This document shows positions 36,699-44,340 of a stretch of 64,000 nucleotides of DNA, piece after piece. Position 1 is the stretch's first letter, and each line of letters begins with the position of its first letter. Source of the DNA: Patescibacteria group bacterium (GTDB lineage Bacteria; Patescibacteriota; Microgenomatia; UBA1406; GWC2-37-13); contig BPJD01000002.1 in the NCBI GenBank assembly GCA_026004435.1, forward strand, positions 62,001 to 126,000, given 5' to 3'. The notes below the pieces were generated by a model that saw nothing but the letters and a program-made list of their open reading frames with translations, did no database searches and had not been told where the DNA came from. Made by a program: the position numbers and the translations under genes.

Positions 36699-36704
36699 GT
36701 CAAG
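36699..36704 (-). promoter_or_regulatory. -35 box of the surface protein operon
   Basis: TTGACA on the minus strand, about 35 bases before the ATG at 36664. A T-rich -10 (TTTAAT or a neighbouring variant) follows with roughly standard spacing. Confidence 0.45.
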
Positions 36705-36750
36705 TTCATTTCCTATTTTAAATATGTTCATTTAATTTAGTATTTAATGG

Positions 36751-36756
36751 TATAAT
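36751..36756 (+). promoter_or_regulatory. -10 box of the secE operon
   Basis: TATAAT about 40 bases before the secE ATG at 36797. The leader of this informational operon is therefore longer than for most genes in the window. Confidence 0.5.
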
Positions 36757-36796
36757 TTGTAAATAATTTACTAATTTAGCTTTGCACAAAAAAACA

Positions 36797-36976
36797 ATGA
36801 TAAATAATTTCTCTGTGGGAGCTGTTAAATCAGAGTTAAAAAAAGTTAGCTGGCCAGATAAACAAAAAACATTAAAGTTCACGGCAATAGTTATAGCAGT
36901 GTCCTTGATTATTGCTTTATATATAGGTATAATAGATTTTCTTTTAGTTAAGTTGTTAAATATTTTAACGCTTTAA
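36797..36976 (+). CDS. secE: Preprotein translocase subunit SecE
   Basis: 59 residues from the ATG at 36797. An in-frame TTG at 36782 would add five residues and is less likely. The amphipathic segment GAVKSELKKVSWPDKQKTLKFT carries the SecE signature (VxWP), followed by one membrane helix (AIVIAVSLIIALYIGIIDFLL). It clamps SecY in the translocon. The classical order secE-nusG-rplK-rplA supports the call. Confidence 0.95.
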   Translation: MINNFSVGAVKSELKKVSWPDKQKTLKFTAIVIAVSLIIALYIGIIDFLLVKLLNILTL

Positions 36977-36997
36977 AAATTATAAGTTTTTGGAAAA

Positions 36998-37540
36998 ATG
37001 GTAGAATCAACAAACTCAGCTAAATGGTATGTTGTTCATGTGCAGTCTGGGTATGAATTGAAAGCAAAAACAGCATTGGAGCAGAGGATCAAAAGTTTAG
37101 GAATGGAGAATAAGATTTTTAAGGTTGTTGTTCCTATGAGAGATGCTGTTGTTGTAAAACAAGGTAAAAAGAGAAGCATTAAAGAAAAGGTATATCCGGG
37201 CTATATATTGGTAAAAATGATTTTGGATGATCAAAGCTGGCTTGTTGTAAGAGGTACAGAGGGTGTGACTGGTTTTGTTGGAGCAGGTAGTAATCCTACT
37301 CCTATTTCAGATAAAGAGATGGAGGCTATCTTAAAGCATATACAGGAAGATAAACCAAAGTATAAGGCTAAGATCACTGTAGGTGAGGCTGTAAAGATAA
37401 AAGAAGAGCCTTTTATGGATTTTTTGGGTACAGTTCAGCAGATCGATGAAGATAAAGGTAAAGCTAAAGTTTTGGTGTCTATTTTTGGTAGGGAAACACC
37501 GGTTGAGGTTGATTTATTAAAATTAGAAAAAATAAATTAA
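36998..37540 (+). CDS. nusG: Transcription antitermination factor NusG
   Basis: 180 residues. NGN domain at the N-terminus ([24 protein letters not shown], then [10 protein letters not shown] and [12 protein letters not shown]). The C-terminal KOW domain is [47 protein letters not shown]. NusG binds RNA polymerase and couples it to Rho or to ribosomes. Lies 21 bases after secE and 22 bases before rplK. Confidence 0.97.
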   Translation: MVESTNSAKWYVVHVQSGYELKAKTALEQRIKSLGMENKIFKVVVPMRDAVVVKQGKKRSIKEKVYPGYILVKMILDDQSWLVVRGTEGVTGFVGAGSNPTPISDKEMEAILKHIQEDKPKYKAKITVGEAVKIKEEPFMDFLGTVQQIDEDKGKAKVLVSIFGRETPVEVDLLKLEKIN

Positions 37541-37562
37541 AAATTCAGTATTGATAATTACT

Positions 37563-37988
37563 ATGGCAAAAAAAATAAAGACTGTTATCAAAGTAAATCT
37601 GCCTGCTGGAGCCGCAACTCCTGCGCCGCCTGTTGGTCCTGCTTTAGGACAGCATGGTATACCAATTATGCAATTCATTAAGGAGTATAACGATCGTACA
37701 GCCAAGTTTAAAGGAAAAATTATCCCAGCTGTTATAACTGTTTATGAGGATAGAAGTTATGAGTTTATTACTAAACTTCCGCCAGTAGCTGATTCTATTA
37801 AGCAGGCTATTAAGATACAAAAAGGTTCTGGCAAGCCTAATAAAGAAAAGGTGGGTAGATTATCTAAACAACAGTTGGAAGAAATTGCTAAGGAAAAGCT
37901 GCAGGACTTAAACACAAACTCTCTTGAAAAAGCTGTTAAAATTGTTGCTGGCACAGCCAGATCAATGGGAGTAGAAGTAGAGTTGTAA
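37563..37988 (+). CDS. rplK: 50S ribosomal protein L11
   Basis: 141 residues from the ATG at 37563 ([32 protein letters not shown]). The upstream ATA/ATT codons at 37551 give an unlikely extension. N-terminal proline-rich factor-binding domain and C-terminal rRNA-binding domain ([20 protein letters not shown]) are both complete. It forms the base of the L7/L12 stalk with 23S helices 43/44. Confidence 0.98.
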   Translation: MAKKIKTVIKVNLPAGAATPAPPVGPALGQHGIPIMQFIKEYNDRTAKFKGKIIPAVITVYEDRSYEFITKLPPVADSIKQAIKIQKGSGKPNKEKVGRLSKQQLEEIAKEKLQDLNTNSLEKAVKIVAGTARSMGVEVEL

Positions 37989-38017
37989 TTTTATAAATTA
38001 AGTTAATCTATAAAGCT

Positions 38018-38773
38018 ATGGGAAAAATGCGCATAAAAACACTTGGATTAGATGATCAAGAAAAAACTCAACAAAAAGATGATAATGTGGTTAAACAGTC
38101 GAGTATAGACGAAAGTAAATCTACAAAAATAAAACAAAGTAAAAAAATTAGGTTAAAACTAGTTGGTGAACAGCAGAAAAAAGCTAAAAATGAGGTTGAT
38201 AAAGTACTTAAAAATAAGTCTAACGGATTAGATATTAAAGCAGCAATTAAACTTCTTAAAAAAATATCGTATGCGAATTTTGATGAAACGGTTGAGGTTC
38301 ATCTTAATGTTAAAAAACAAGGGTTAAAAGGTGAAGTTGTTTTGCCTTATGGTACTGGTAAAAAGAAAAATATAGTTGTTGTTGATGATAAGTTTATCAG
38401 TGATCTGCAGGAGGAAAAAATCAATTTAGACAGCATTGATGTTTTACTATCAACATCTGCTTATATGCCTAAACTTTCTAAATTTGCAAAGGTTCTAGGT
38501 CCAAAGAAGTTATTTCCAAACCCGAAACAAGGTACTTTAACAGACAATATGGATGAGGCTGTTTCAAGATTTAACTCTGGTTTAGTTCATTGGAAAACTG
38601 AGGCAAAGTTTCCATTAATACATCAGTCTATAGGAAAGAAATCTTTTTCTGATGAGCAGATTGAAGAGAATTTTAAGGCATTAATAAACTCAGTTGGCAA
38701 ATCAAATATAACTAAATGTTTTTTAAAGCTAAGTATGACTCCTGCAGTACCAATTGATCTGTCTAATCTCTAA
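38018..38773 (+). CDS. rplA: 50S ribosomal protein L1 with charged N-terminal extension
   Basis: 251 residues. The first about 68 residues are a Lys/Gln/Asp-rich, low-complexity extension absent from standard L1. The L1 fold then begins at NGLDIKAAIKLLKKISYANFDETVEVHLNV. GEVVLPYGTGKKKNIVVV and VLGPKKLFPNPKQGTLTDNMDEAV are conserved. Domain II looks a little shorter than in E. coli, with a missing helix after the VVVDD strand. The usual next genes rplJ-rplL are absent; convergent envelope genes follow immediately. Confidence 0.95.
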   Translation: MGKMRIKTLGLDDQEKTQQKDDNVVKQSSIDESKSTKIKQSKKIRLKLVGEQQKKAKNEVDKVLKNKSNGLDIKAAIKLLKKISYANFDETVEVHLNVKKQGLKGEVVLPYGTGKKKNIVVVDDKFISDLQEEKINLDSIDVLLSTSAYMPKLSKFAKVLGPKKLFPNPKQGTLTDNMDEAVSRFNSGLVHWKTEAKFPLIHQSIGKKSFSDEQIEENFKALINSVGKSNITKCFLKLSMTPAVPIDLSNL

Positions 38774-38774
38774 A

Positions 38775-39194
38775 TCAATCTTGACTGAACTCTAAAATAG
38801 CTGTTTGTTGTAGTTTTCTTCCTTGTGAGTAGATCTCTATCTCATACTTTCCAGGAGTTGTTGTTGAAACATCAAAAACTGCTTTTCCATAAGGATCAGT
38901 TGTGTTTTGAGTCTCTGTTACAACAAGTTCCGGCGGGTAGTTTAACTCAACTTTTGAGTTCTTAACTCCTAATCCTTGACCATTAAGTAAAAAAATGGTT
39001 ATTCTTATCTGTTCATTGCCATTTGCCTTTGCTTTTATTGGAGAAACAAAAACATAAGAATTTTCAGCTGAAAAAGGTTCTAAACTGTAAAAAATATCTG
39101 CTCTGGTTCTTCTTACCTCTTGAAAATAGATGAATCCTCCAAGTAAAAACACGACCGCAAAAAAGATTATTAAGATAATTATTAATTTTCTCAT
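38775..39194 (-). CDS. Small membrane-anchored Ig-like domain protein
   Basis: 139 residues with an N-terminal membrane helix (LIIILIIFFAVVFLLGGFIYF) and one extracellular beta-sandwich. Its sequence (GLGVKNSKVELNYPPELVVTETQNTTDPYGKAVFDVSTTTPGKYEIEIY) resembles invasin/Big_1-type Ig-like repeats. It lies 17 bases after the 39212-39952 gene and probably shares its transcript. Likely an envelope component; no enzymatic motif. Confidence 0.65.
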   Translation of the reverse strand: MRKLIIILIIFFAVVFLLGGFIYFQEVRRTRADIFYSLEPFSAENSYVFVSPIKAKANGNEQIRITIFLLNGQGLGVKNSKVELNYPPELVVTETQNTTDPYGKAVFDVSTTTPGKYEIEIYSQGRKLQQTAILEFSQD

Positions 39195-39211
39195 ATTAAA
39201 ATTATATCAAG

Positions 39212-39952
39212 TTAATAAGAGGGAACTGCGTTGAAAATTAAAATTGTTTGATAATTTCCAGCTGGTTGAAGATTAGATATGTTTAGTTTTAGGGTCATTG
39301 TAGCTTGTTTGTTTACGCCTACAGTGCTCGAGCTCATAACAACAGCAGGCGATTCTGCTACTGTTAAGTCTGGAAAAGGTCTAAAGTAGGAGCTGTCAAT
39401 AAAATCACCAGGGATATCGTTTCCAGTCATATTGTAACCAAACCCATAGGCTGTTGATGATGTCCAAGGCTTTGCTAATGTCTCATTGCAGTTATTTGCT
39501 CCTCCATCACATTGAGTGTCTGGTATGCTATTTTGGTTATTCAATGTTTTTAGAGGACCATTCTCTACGACAGTTACTTGATAATCTCCAGAGTAAGGGA
39601 AAGTTACGGTCAAGGTTAATGTTCGTTCAATTGGTGTGTTAGGTATAGCTGTGCCAAAATCAATATTAATGTCTGACAAAGAAAAGGAAAATTGTTTCAA
39701 TGCATAAATATACTGGAATCCAGCCTTGATAATATAACCATTAGACTGAAATTCTTGTGCGGCTGTTTGTCCTAATGTTGTTGTTAGATTATAGTTGTCA
39801 GATGTTTGTGTTTTACTGCCTATATTAATATTGCCAAACTGAATTTTGTATTGATCCGACTGCATATTAATAGCTGTTAATATGTTTTTATTAGATAGGT
39901 ACAGTATGATTGTTACTAAGATTAAGACTGGTTTAATAATTTTAAACCTCAT
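39212..39952 (-). CDS. Secreted surface protein related to the 35096-36664 C-terminal domain
   Basis: 246 residues with a signal sequence (PVLILVTIILYLSNKNILTAI). The mature part begins YKIQFGNINIGSKTQTSDNYNLTTTLGQTA and has a Cys loop (CDGGANNC). It ends TMTLKLNISNLQPAGNYQTILIFNAVPSY, matching the end of the 522-residue surface protein. WTSSTAYGFGYNMTGNDI parallels WNTATNHGFGYSLDNLSG there. Probably a compact version of the same surface domain. It overlaps the end of the upstream membrane protein gene by 11 bases. Confidence 0.65.
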   Translation of the reverse strand: MRFKIIKPVLILVTIILYLSNKNILTAINMQSDQYKIQFGNINIGSKTQTSDNYNLTTTLGQTAAQEFQSNGYIIKAGFQYIYALKQFSFSLSDINIDFGTAIPNTPIERTLTLTVTFPYSGDYQVTVVENGPLKTLNNQNSIPDTQCDGGANNCNETLAKPWTSSTAYGFGYNMTGNDIPGDFIDSSYFRPFPDLTVAESPAVVMSSSTVGVNKQATMTLKLNISNLQPAGNYQTILIFNAVPSY

Positions 39953-40562
39953 AATTTGAGACTTTGTTAATAAGATTTTTTAGTATTTTCTTAAGTCTTT
40001 TTAAATTTTTATTTTCTAAATAAAACAAAGCGTTTTTAAGATCTTGTTTTAGTTTGAGATGAGTAAACAGCATTATGTCTTCTGTTTTTTTTTGCAGGTC
40101 CTTGGTTAGTCTTTTTAGTCTTTGCTTTTCATAAACTATGTATATGGCAAAAGGAGTTGTAGACAAAATAGAGATTAATCTGATAAATACTTCGTATGAA
40201 AATCTGTCTGCTTGAAATAAGTAAAGCAGAGCAATGAAAAAAGTTAAGAGTAAAGAGTTTATAATACTTAAGAAATATGAGAAAAAGAAAAGCAAAAAAT
40301 ATATGGCAAAAAAATAGATTGAGTTTATGTATCCTGTGGAGTTAATTAAAATTAGTATAAAAAAAGTTAATAAAACCAACTCTATTTTAAGCAGGTTAAT
40401 CTTTCCAAAAAAAATATGTTTGATAATGTAAAAAAATATAAATCCAATAGCTATAATCTCAAGCAGGAATTTGTTTAATATAAAATGGGGAACAATAAAG
40501 GTTAATGAAATCAACAAATATAGGCTTACTTGAGTGTAAAAATCATTATGTTTGTTGTTCAT
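39942..40562 (-). CDS. Membrane protein with cytoplasmic helical tail
   Basis: 206 residues. About five or six hydrophobic helices fill residues 10-148, followed by a Lys/Leu-rich helical tail (KQRLKRLTKDLQKKTEDIMLFTHLKLKQDLKNALFYLENKNLKRL). The tail vaguely recalls a histidine-kinase dimerisation helix (FTHLKLKQDLKNAL), but there is no ATPase domain, so a kinase call is not supported. It lies between tyrS and surface genes. Function unknown. Confidence 0.55.
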   Translation of the reverse strand: MNNKHNDFYTQVSLYLLISLTFIVPHFILNKFLLEIIAIGFIFFYIIKHIFFGKINLLKIELVLLTFFILILINSTGYINSIYFFAIYFLLFFFSYFLSIINSLLLTFFIALLYLFQADRFSYEVFIRLISILSTTPFAIYIVYEKQRLKRLTKDLQKKTEDIMLFTHLKLKQDLKNALFYLENKNLKRLKKILKNLINKVSNYEV

Positions 40563-40575
40563 AGTTAAATTTTAT

Positions 40576-41778
40576 CTAAGATTTGATGAGAATAGAGAAG
40601 TGTTTTCTGCCTTTTTTTAAAACTATGAAGTTTTTTGTTTCGTACTTTTTTACTCCGTTTTGTTTTATTAGTCTGTTAGCCTCTTTTTTAGAGGTTGCAA
40701 GTTTAGTCTTTACCAATAAATCAATCAATGTGTTGTTTCTGTTTGCCTGATAGGTCTTGATTGTCTTGTTCAAATTAGTTTTGCTTATCTTTTCAAGTTC
40801 ATTAAATTTGTCATTAAAAAGAGCTAGATTTAGTTTTTCTATTGTCTCTAGATGTTTTTTGCTATAAAGCAAACTGATTAGTTCCTCCGCTAATTCTCTT
40901 TGAGCCAGTCTAGCTTCCGGGTTTTTTTTATGCTGTTTAAGAAGTTCTGTCAGTTCTTCTAATGGTTTAAAAGAATAGTATAATACTAAATCAATAATAA
41001 GGTTGTCTTTAATATTGTAGATAAACTGATAAAACTCAAATGGAGAAGTTTTAGAGGAATCAAGCCAAATGGCTTTTCCTTTTTCAGTTTTTCCGAATTT
41101 TCTCCCTGTGTCAGGATCTATGATCAGGGGTTGACTAAAGGCAAAAACTGATTTTCCTGTTTTCTTTTTTATAAGTTCAACACCTTGTATTATGTTGCCC
41201 CATTGATCTGATCCTCCGAATTGAACTGTACAGTTTTCTCTTAAAAACAATTGGTAAAAGTCATAGCTTTGTAAAGTCTGGTAGGTAAACTCTGCCAAAG
41301 ATAAGTATCGATTATTCTGTAGTCTTTGTTTGATAAACTCAAGATCAATCATTGTGTTTATGCTTATTTGTTTGCCTATTTCTCTTAAAAAATCAATCAG
41401 ACGAAAGTTTTTCAGCCAGATAGAATTGTCTATAAATATTGCGCTCGGCAGTAATTTTTTTATTTGAGTAGTTAAGCTTTTTATATTGTTCTTTATTTCT
41501 TTTTCGGCTAAAACCGGTCTTTCTTCGTTTTTTCCAGAAGGATCTCCTATTAAAGCAGTACCACCTCCTATGATAACTATTCCTTGGTGGCCATATCTTA
41601 TAGCTCTTTTAAGAGTTATAAACTGCAGTAAGTGTCCGATATGCAATGAGTCAGATGTTGGGTCAATTCCTACATAAATTTTTCTTGGTGTTAAAAGATG
41701 TTCTCTTGTTTTAGGAATAAAGTTGTAGATGAGTTTTCTTTCTTTTAACTCATCAAATAAATTGCCTGCCGAGTTCAT
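40576..41778 (-). CDS. tyrS: Tyrosyl-tRNA synthetase
   Basis: 400 residues, class I synthetase. The HIGH box is HIGHLLQF near residues 46-53. YTLLQSYDFYQL-type and QFGGSDQWGNIIQG segments bind tyrosine, and the KMSKS-equivalent is KFGKTEKGK near residue 228. The C-terminal S4 RNA-binding domain (NRNNTLIDLLVKTKLATSKKEANRLIKQNGVK) is complete. Minus-strand TATAAT (plus 41787-41792) lies eight bases before the ATG, facing the promoter of the divergent P-type ATPase. Confidence 0.97.
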   Translation of the reverse strand: MNSAGNLFDELKERKLIYNFIPKTREHLLTPRKIYVGIDPTSDSLHIGHLLQFITLKRAIRYGHQGIVIIGGGTALIGDPSGKNEERPVLAEKEIKNNIKSLTTQIKKLLPSAIFIDNSIWLKNFRLIDFLREIGKQISINTMIDLEFIKQRLQNNRYLSLAEFTYQTLQSYDFYQLFLRENCTVQFGGSDQWGNIIQGVELIKKKTGKSVFAFSQPLIIDPDTGRKFGKTEKGKAIWLDSSKTSPFEFYQFIYNIKDNLIIDLVLYYSFKPLEELTELLKQHKKNPEARLAQRELAEELISLLYSKKHLETIEKLNLALFNDKFNELEKISKTNLNKTIKTYQANRNNTLIDLLVKTKLATSKKEANRLIKQNGVKKYETKNFIVLKKGRKHFSILIKS

Positions 41779-41828
41779 ATTTTTAAATTATAGCATATTA
41801 ATCTGCCTAAACTGAATTAACTCTATGT

Positions 41829-41834
41829 TAGAAT
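41829..41834 (+). promoter_or_regulatory. -10 box of the P-type ATPase gene
   Basis: TAGAAT six bases before the ATG at 41841. The -35 is weak. The intergenic gap to tyrS is only 62 bp and holds both divergent promoters. Confidence 0.45.
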
Positions 41835-41840
41835 GATTTT

Positions 41841-44327
41841 ATGGCATATAAAGGATTATCTGATACTGAGGTTAAACAGAGCAGGGCTAAGTATGGAGTC
41901 AATGTTATTTTAAAAGAAAAAAAAAGAGGGTTTTTAGCTGTTTTTTTGTATAATTTTAATAATGTTTTTAATTATCTTTTATTAATAGCTGCTCTTGTTT
42001 CGTATTTTGTTCATGATGTTTTTGAATCAGTATTAATTCTTGTTGTTGTTTTTGGGAATCTGCTTTTTAGTGTTTTTCAGGAATTAAAGGCTGATTCTTC
42101 ACTTGAGAAGTTAAATAGTATGATAGTGTTTAAGACAAAAATAATAAGAAACTCTAAACTTCGTGAAGAACTAACTGATGAGGTTGTTGTTGGAGATATT
42201 GTTTATCTTGAGTCTGGTGATTTTGTCCCAGCTGATGGACAAATCTTAGAGTGTAAAAACTTTGCGGTTAATGAGGCTAGTCTAACAGGAGAGTCTTTGC
42301 CTGTTGAAAAAAAAGTTGATGACTCAGTTTTTATGGGATCCACAGTAATGAATGGATATGCTTACATTAAAGTTACACAGATTGGATTAAATACTAAGTT
42401 CGGTAAAATAGCTCATAATCTGCAATTGATAGATAAAAGGGACTCAACATTAAGTGTTAAAGTAAAGGATTTATCTTATAAACTAGGTTTTGCTGGTGTT
42501 TTTATATCATTTTTGGTTTTTTTATATTCTTATTTTCTAAAAACTACTGGAGTTATTAATTCTTTAATTTATTCTGTTTCATTGGCTGTAGCAGTAGTTC
42601 CTGAGAGTTTTCCAGTTATCTTAACAACAATCTTGTCGATTGGAGTGTTTAATATGGTTAGGTCACGGGCTATTGTAAGGCGTCTTGGAAGTATTGAAAG
42701 TCTGGGTAATATAAGTCTATTACTCACAGATAAAACAGGGACCTTAACTTATAATGAGATGCAGGTTAAGTCTTTATTGTCAGCTGAGTGTATTAAGATC
42801 TCAAAGACAGATAAAAATAGTTTGTTGGTTGTTACTATGGCGTTGTGTGAAAGCGCTAAATTATATAAGGAGAATAATAGGTTAATTCAGATAGGAGATA
42901 CTTTGGAGTTAGCTCTATTAAGATTTTTGCATAAAAACAAGATTTATCAGGAATCATTCTTAAAAAACTGGGATCTAAAAGAGATAAAGCCGTTTAGTTC
43001 TGAATCAAAAAAAATGGAGGTTTTGGTAATGAATAAAAAGAATAAATTGAGATATTGGCTAATAAAAGGATCATTAGATGCAGTATTATCAGCCTGTGAT
43101 TATTATTTAGATTATCAGGGCAATGAAGTTGTTTTAACTAATAAGAAGAAAGGTAAAATAAGTCAAATATTAGAGAAGAAAATGGTAGAGGGTTTTAAGA
43201 TTCTTGCGTTTGCTTATAAAAAAAATAGCAGAACTGTATTGCTTGGCTTTGCTCTTTTATATGATCCTCCTAGAACAGAGGTTAAATCTGTTCTAAAACA
43301 AGCAGAGGCCTTGGGCATTAAAACAGTTATGGTAACAGGAGACGCTTTGGGGACGGCATTGTCTATTGCTAAACAGATAGGTTTGTATAAAAAAGGAGAT
43401 CTGGTTTTGGAAAAAAATATGATACCTAAAAGTGATGAAGAGTTGTTAAAGATACTGCCTAAGGTAAAAATTTTTGCCAAGGTCGACCCAATTGACAAAA
43501 AAAGACTGGTTGATCTTTATAAGAAATTAGGTGAGGTTGTTGGGGTTACAGGAGATGGAGTTAATGATCTTGCGGCTGTAAAATCAGCCGATGTTGGTAT
43601 AGCGATGGGTAAAACAGGAACCGTTGTTGTCAAATCAGCGGCTGATCTGATAATTACAGATGATAATTACGCAACTATTATTAAAGCCGTAAAAGAGGGT
43701 AGAAAAATTGTTTGGAACATCAAACGGAGTATTAAGTTTTTAGTCTCTTGCAATATTTTGGAGGTTTTAGTTATTCTGTTTAGTTTAGTTTATTTTTCAT
43801 TTCAGGTTTTTTCCGCAGGACAAATTCTTTTTATCAATTTAGTTACAGATTCATTACCTGCTTTGACATTTGCTTTTTTTGTGCCAAAATTTGCTTTTAT
43901 AAAAAAAAGATACTCTAAAAATTATCTTTTGTCTAATTTAGATTTGCTTGATATTACCTTTTATTCTTTTTTAGGCTTAATAGTTTATTTTATCTCGTTA
44001 GTGTCTTTTACCTATGATGCTGAAATTATTAAAAGTCTTTCCTTTTTATTGATTGTTTTGCTTCAGCTTTCAGTTTATTTCTTTTTAAATATAGGTTATC
44101 TTGATCTACATAAATATACTAACTTGGTTTGGTTTGCTTTGGGATTGCTAGCACCTCTTTTTGTTCAAATACTGGTTTTATCAGAGTATTTCTCTGTTTT
44201 CTTCGGCATAAATTCTATGAAATTAGATCAGCTTTTTGTATCTTTGTTGTCTTTCATCTTATTTTTATTACTGTTAAATTTGTATAGTAAAATTAAGTTA
44301 ATCTTAAATTTTAAAAAATTTGTGTAA
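41841..44327 (+). CDS. P2-type cation-transporting ATPase (Ca2+-ATPase-like)
   Basis: 828 residues. Actuator domain LTGESLPVEKKV (around residues 150-161), membrane segment 4 VAVVPESFPVILTT, phosphorylation motif DKTGTLT near residue 297, nucleotide-binding domain KPFSSESKKMEVLV, hinge GDGVNDLAAVKSADVGIAMG. M6 motif INLVTDSLPAL, with the N..TD pair used by Ca2+ pumps. M4 has PES where SERCA-type pumps have PEG. Six C-terminal helices in total complete the transport core. Ca2+ export is likely; Mg2+ or Mn2+ cannot be excluded. Confidence 0.9.
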   Translation: MAYKGLSDTEVKQSRAKYGVNVILKEKKRGFLAVFLYNFNNVFNYLLLIAALVSYFVHDVFESVLILVVVFGNLLFSVFQELKADSSLEKLNSMIVFKTKIIRNSKLREELTDEVVVGDIVYLESGDFVPADGQILECKNFAVNEASLTGESLPVEKKVDDSVFMGSTVMNGYAYIKVTQIGLNTKFGKIAHNLQLIDKRDSTLSVKVKDLSYKLGFAGVFISFLVFLYSYFLKTTGVINSLIYSVSLAVAVVPESFPVILTTILSIGVFNMVRSRAIVRRLGSIESLGNISLLLTDKTGTLTYNEMQVKSLLSAECIKISKTDKNSLLVVTMALCESAKLYKENNRLIQIGDTLELALLRFLHKNKIYQESFLKNWDLKEIKPFSSESKKMEVLVMNKKNKLRYWLIKGSLDAVLSACDYYLDYQGNEVVLTNKKKGKISQILEKKMVEGFKILAFAYKKNSRTVLLGFALLYDPPRTEVKSVLKQAEALGIKTVMVTGDALGTALSIAKQIGLYKKGDLVLEKNMIPKSDEELLKILPKVKIFAKVDPIDKKRLVDLYKKLGEVVGVTGDGVNDLAAVKSADVGIAMGKTGTVVVKSAADLIITDDNYATIIKAVKEGRKIVWNIKRSIKFLVSCNILEVLVILFSLVYFSFQVFSAGQILFINLVTDSLPALTFAFFVPKFAFIKKRYSKNYLLSNLDLLDITFYSFLGLIVYFISLVSFTYDAEIIKSLSFLLIVLLQLSVYFFLNIGYLDLHKYTNLVWFALGLLAPLFVQILVLSEYFSVFFGINSMKLDQLFVSLLSFILFLLLLNLYSKIKLILNFKKFV

Positions 44328-44340
44328 AATATAGTTTAAT

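Noticed and set aside
39942-40562. Histidine kinase
   Set aside because: A faintly DHp-like helix (FTHLKLKQDLKNAL) is present, but there is no ATP-binding domain or conserved phospho-acceptor motif.
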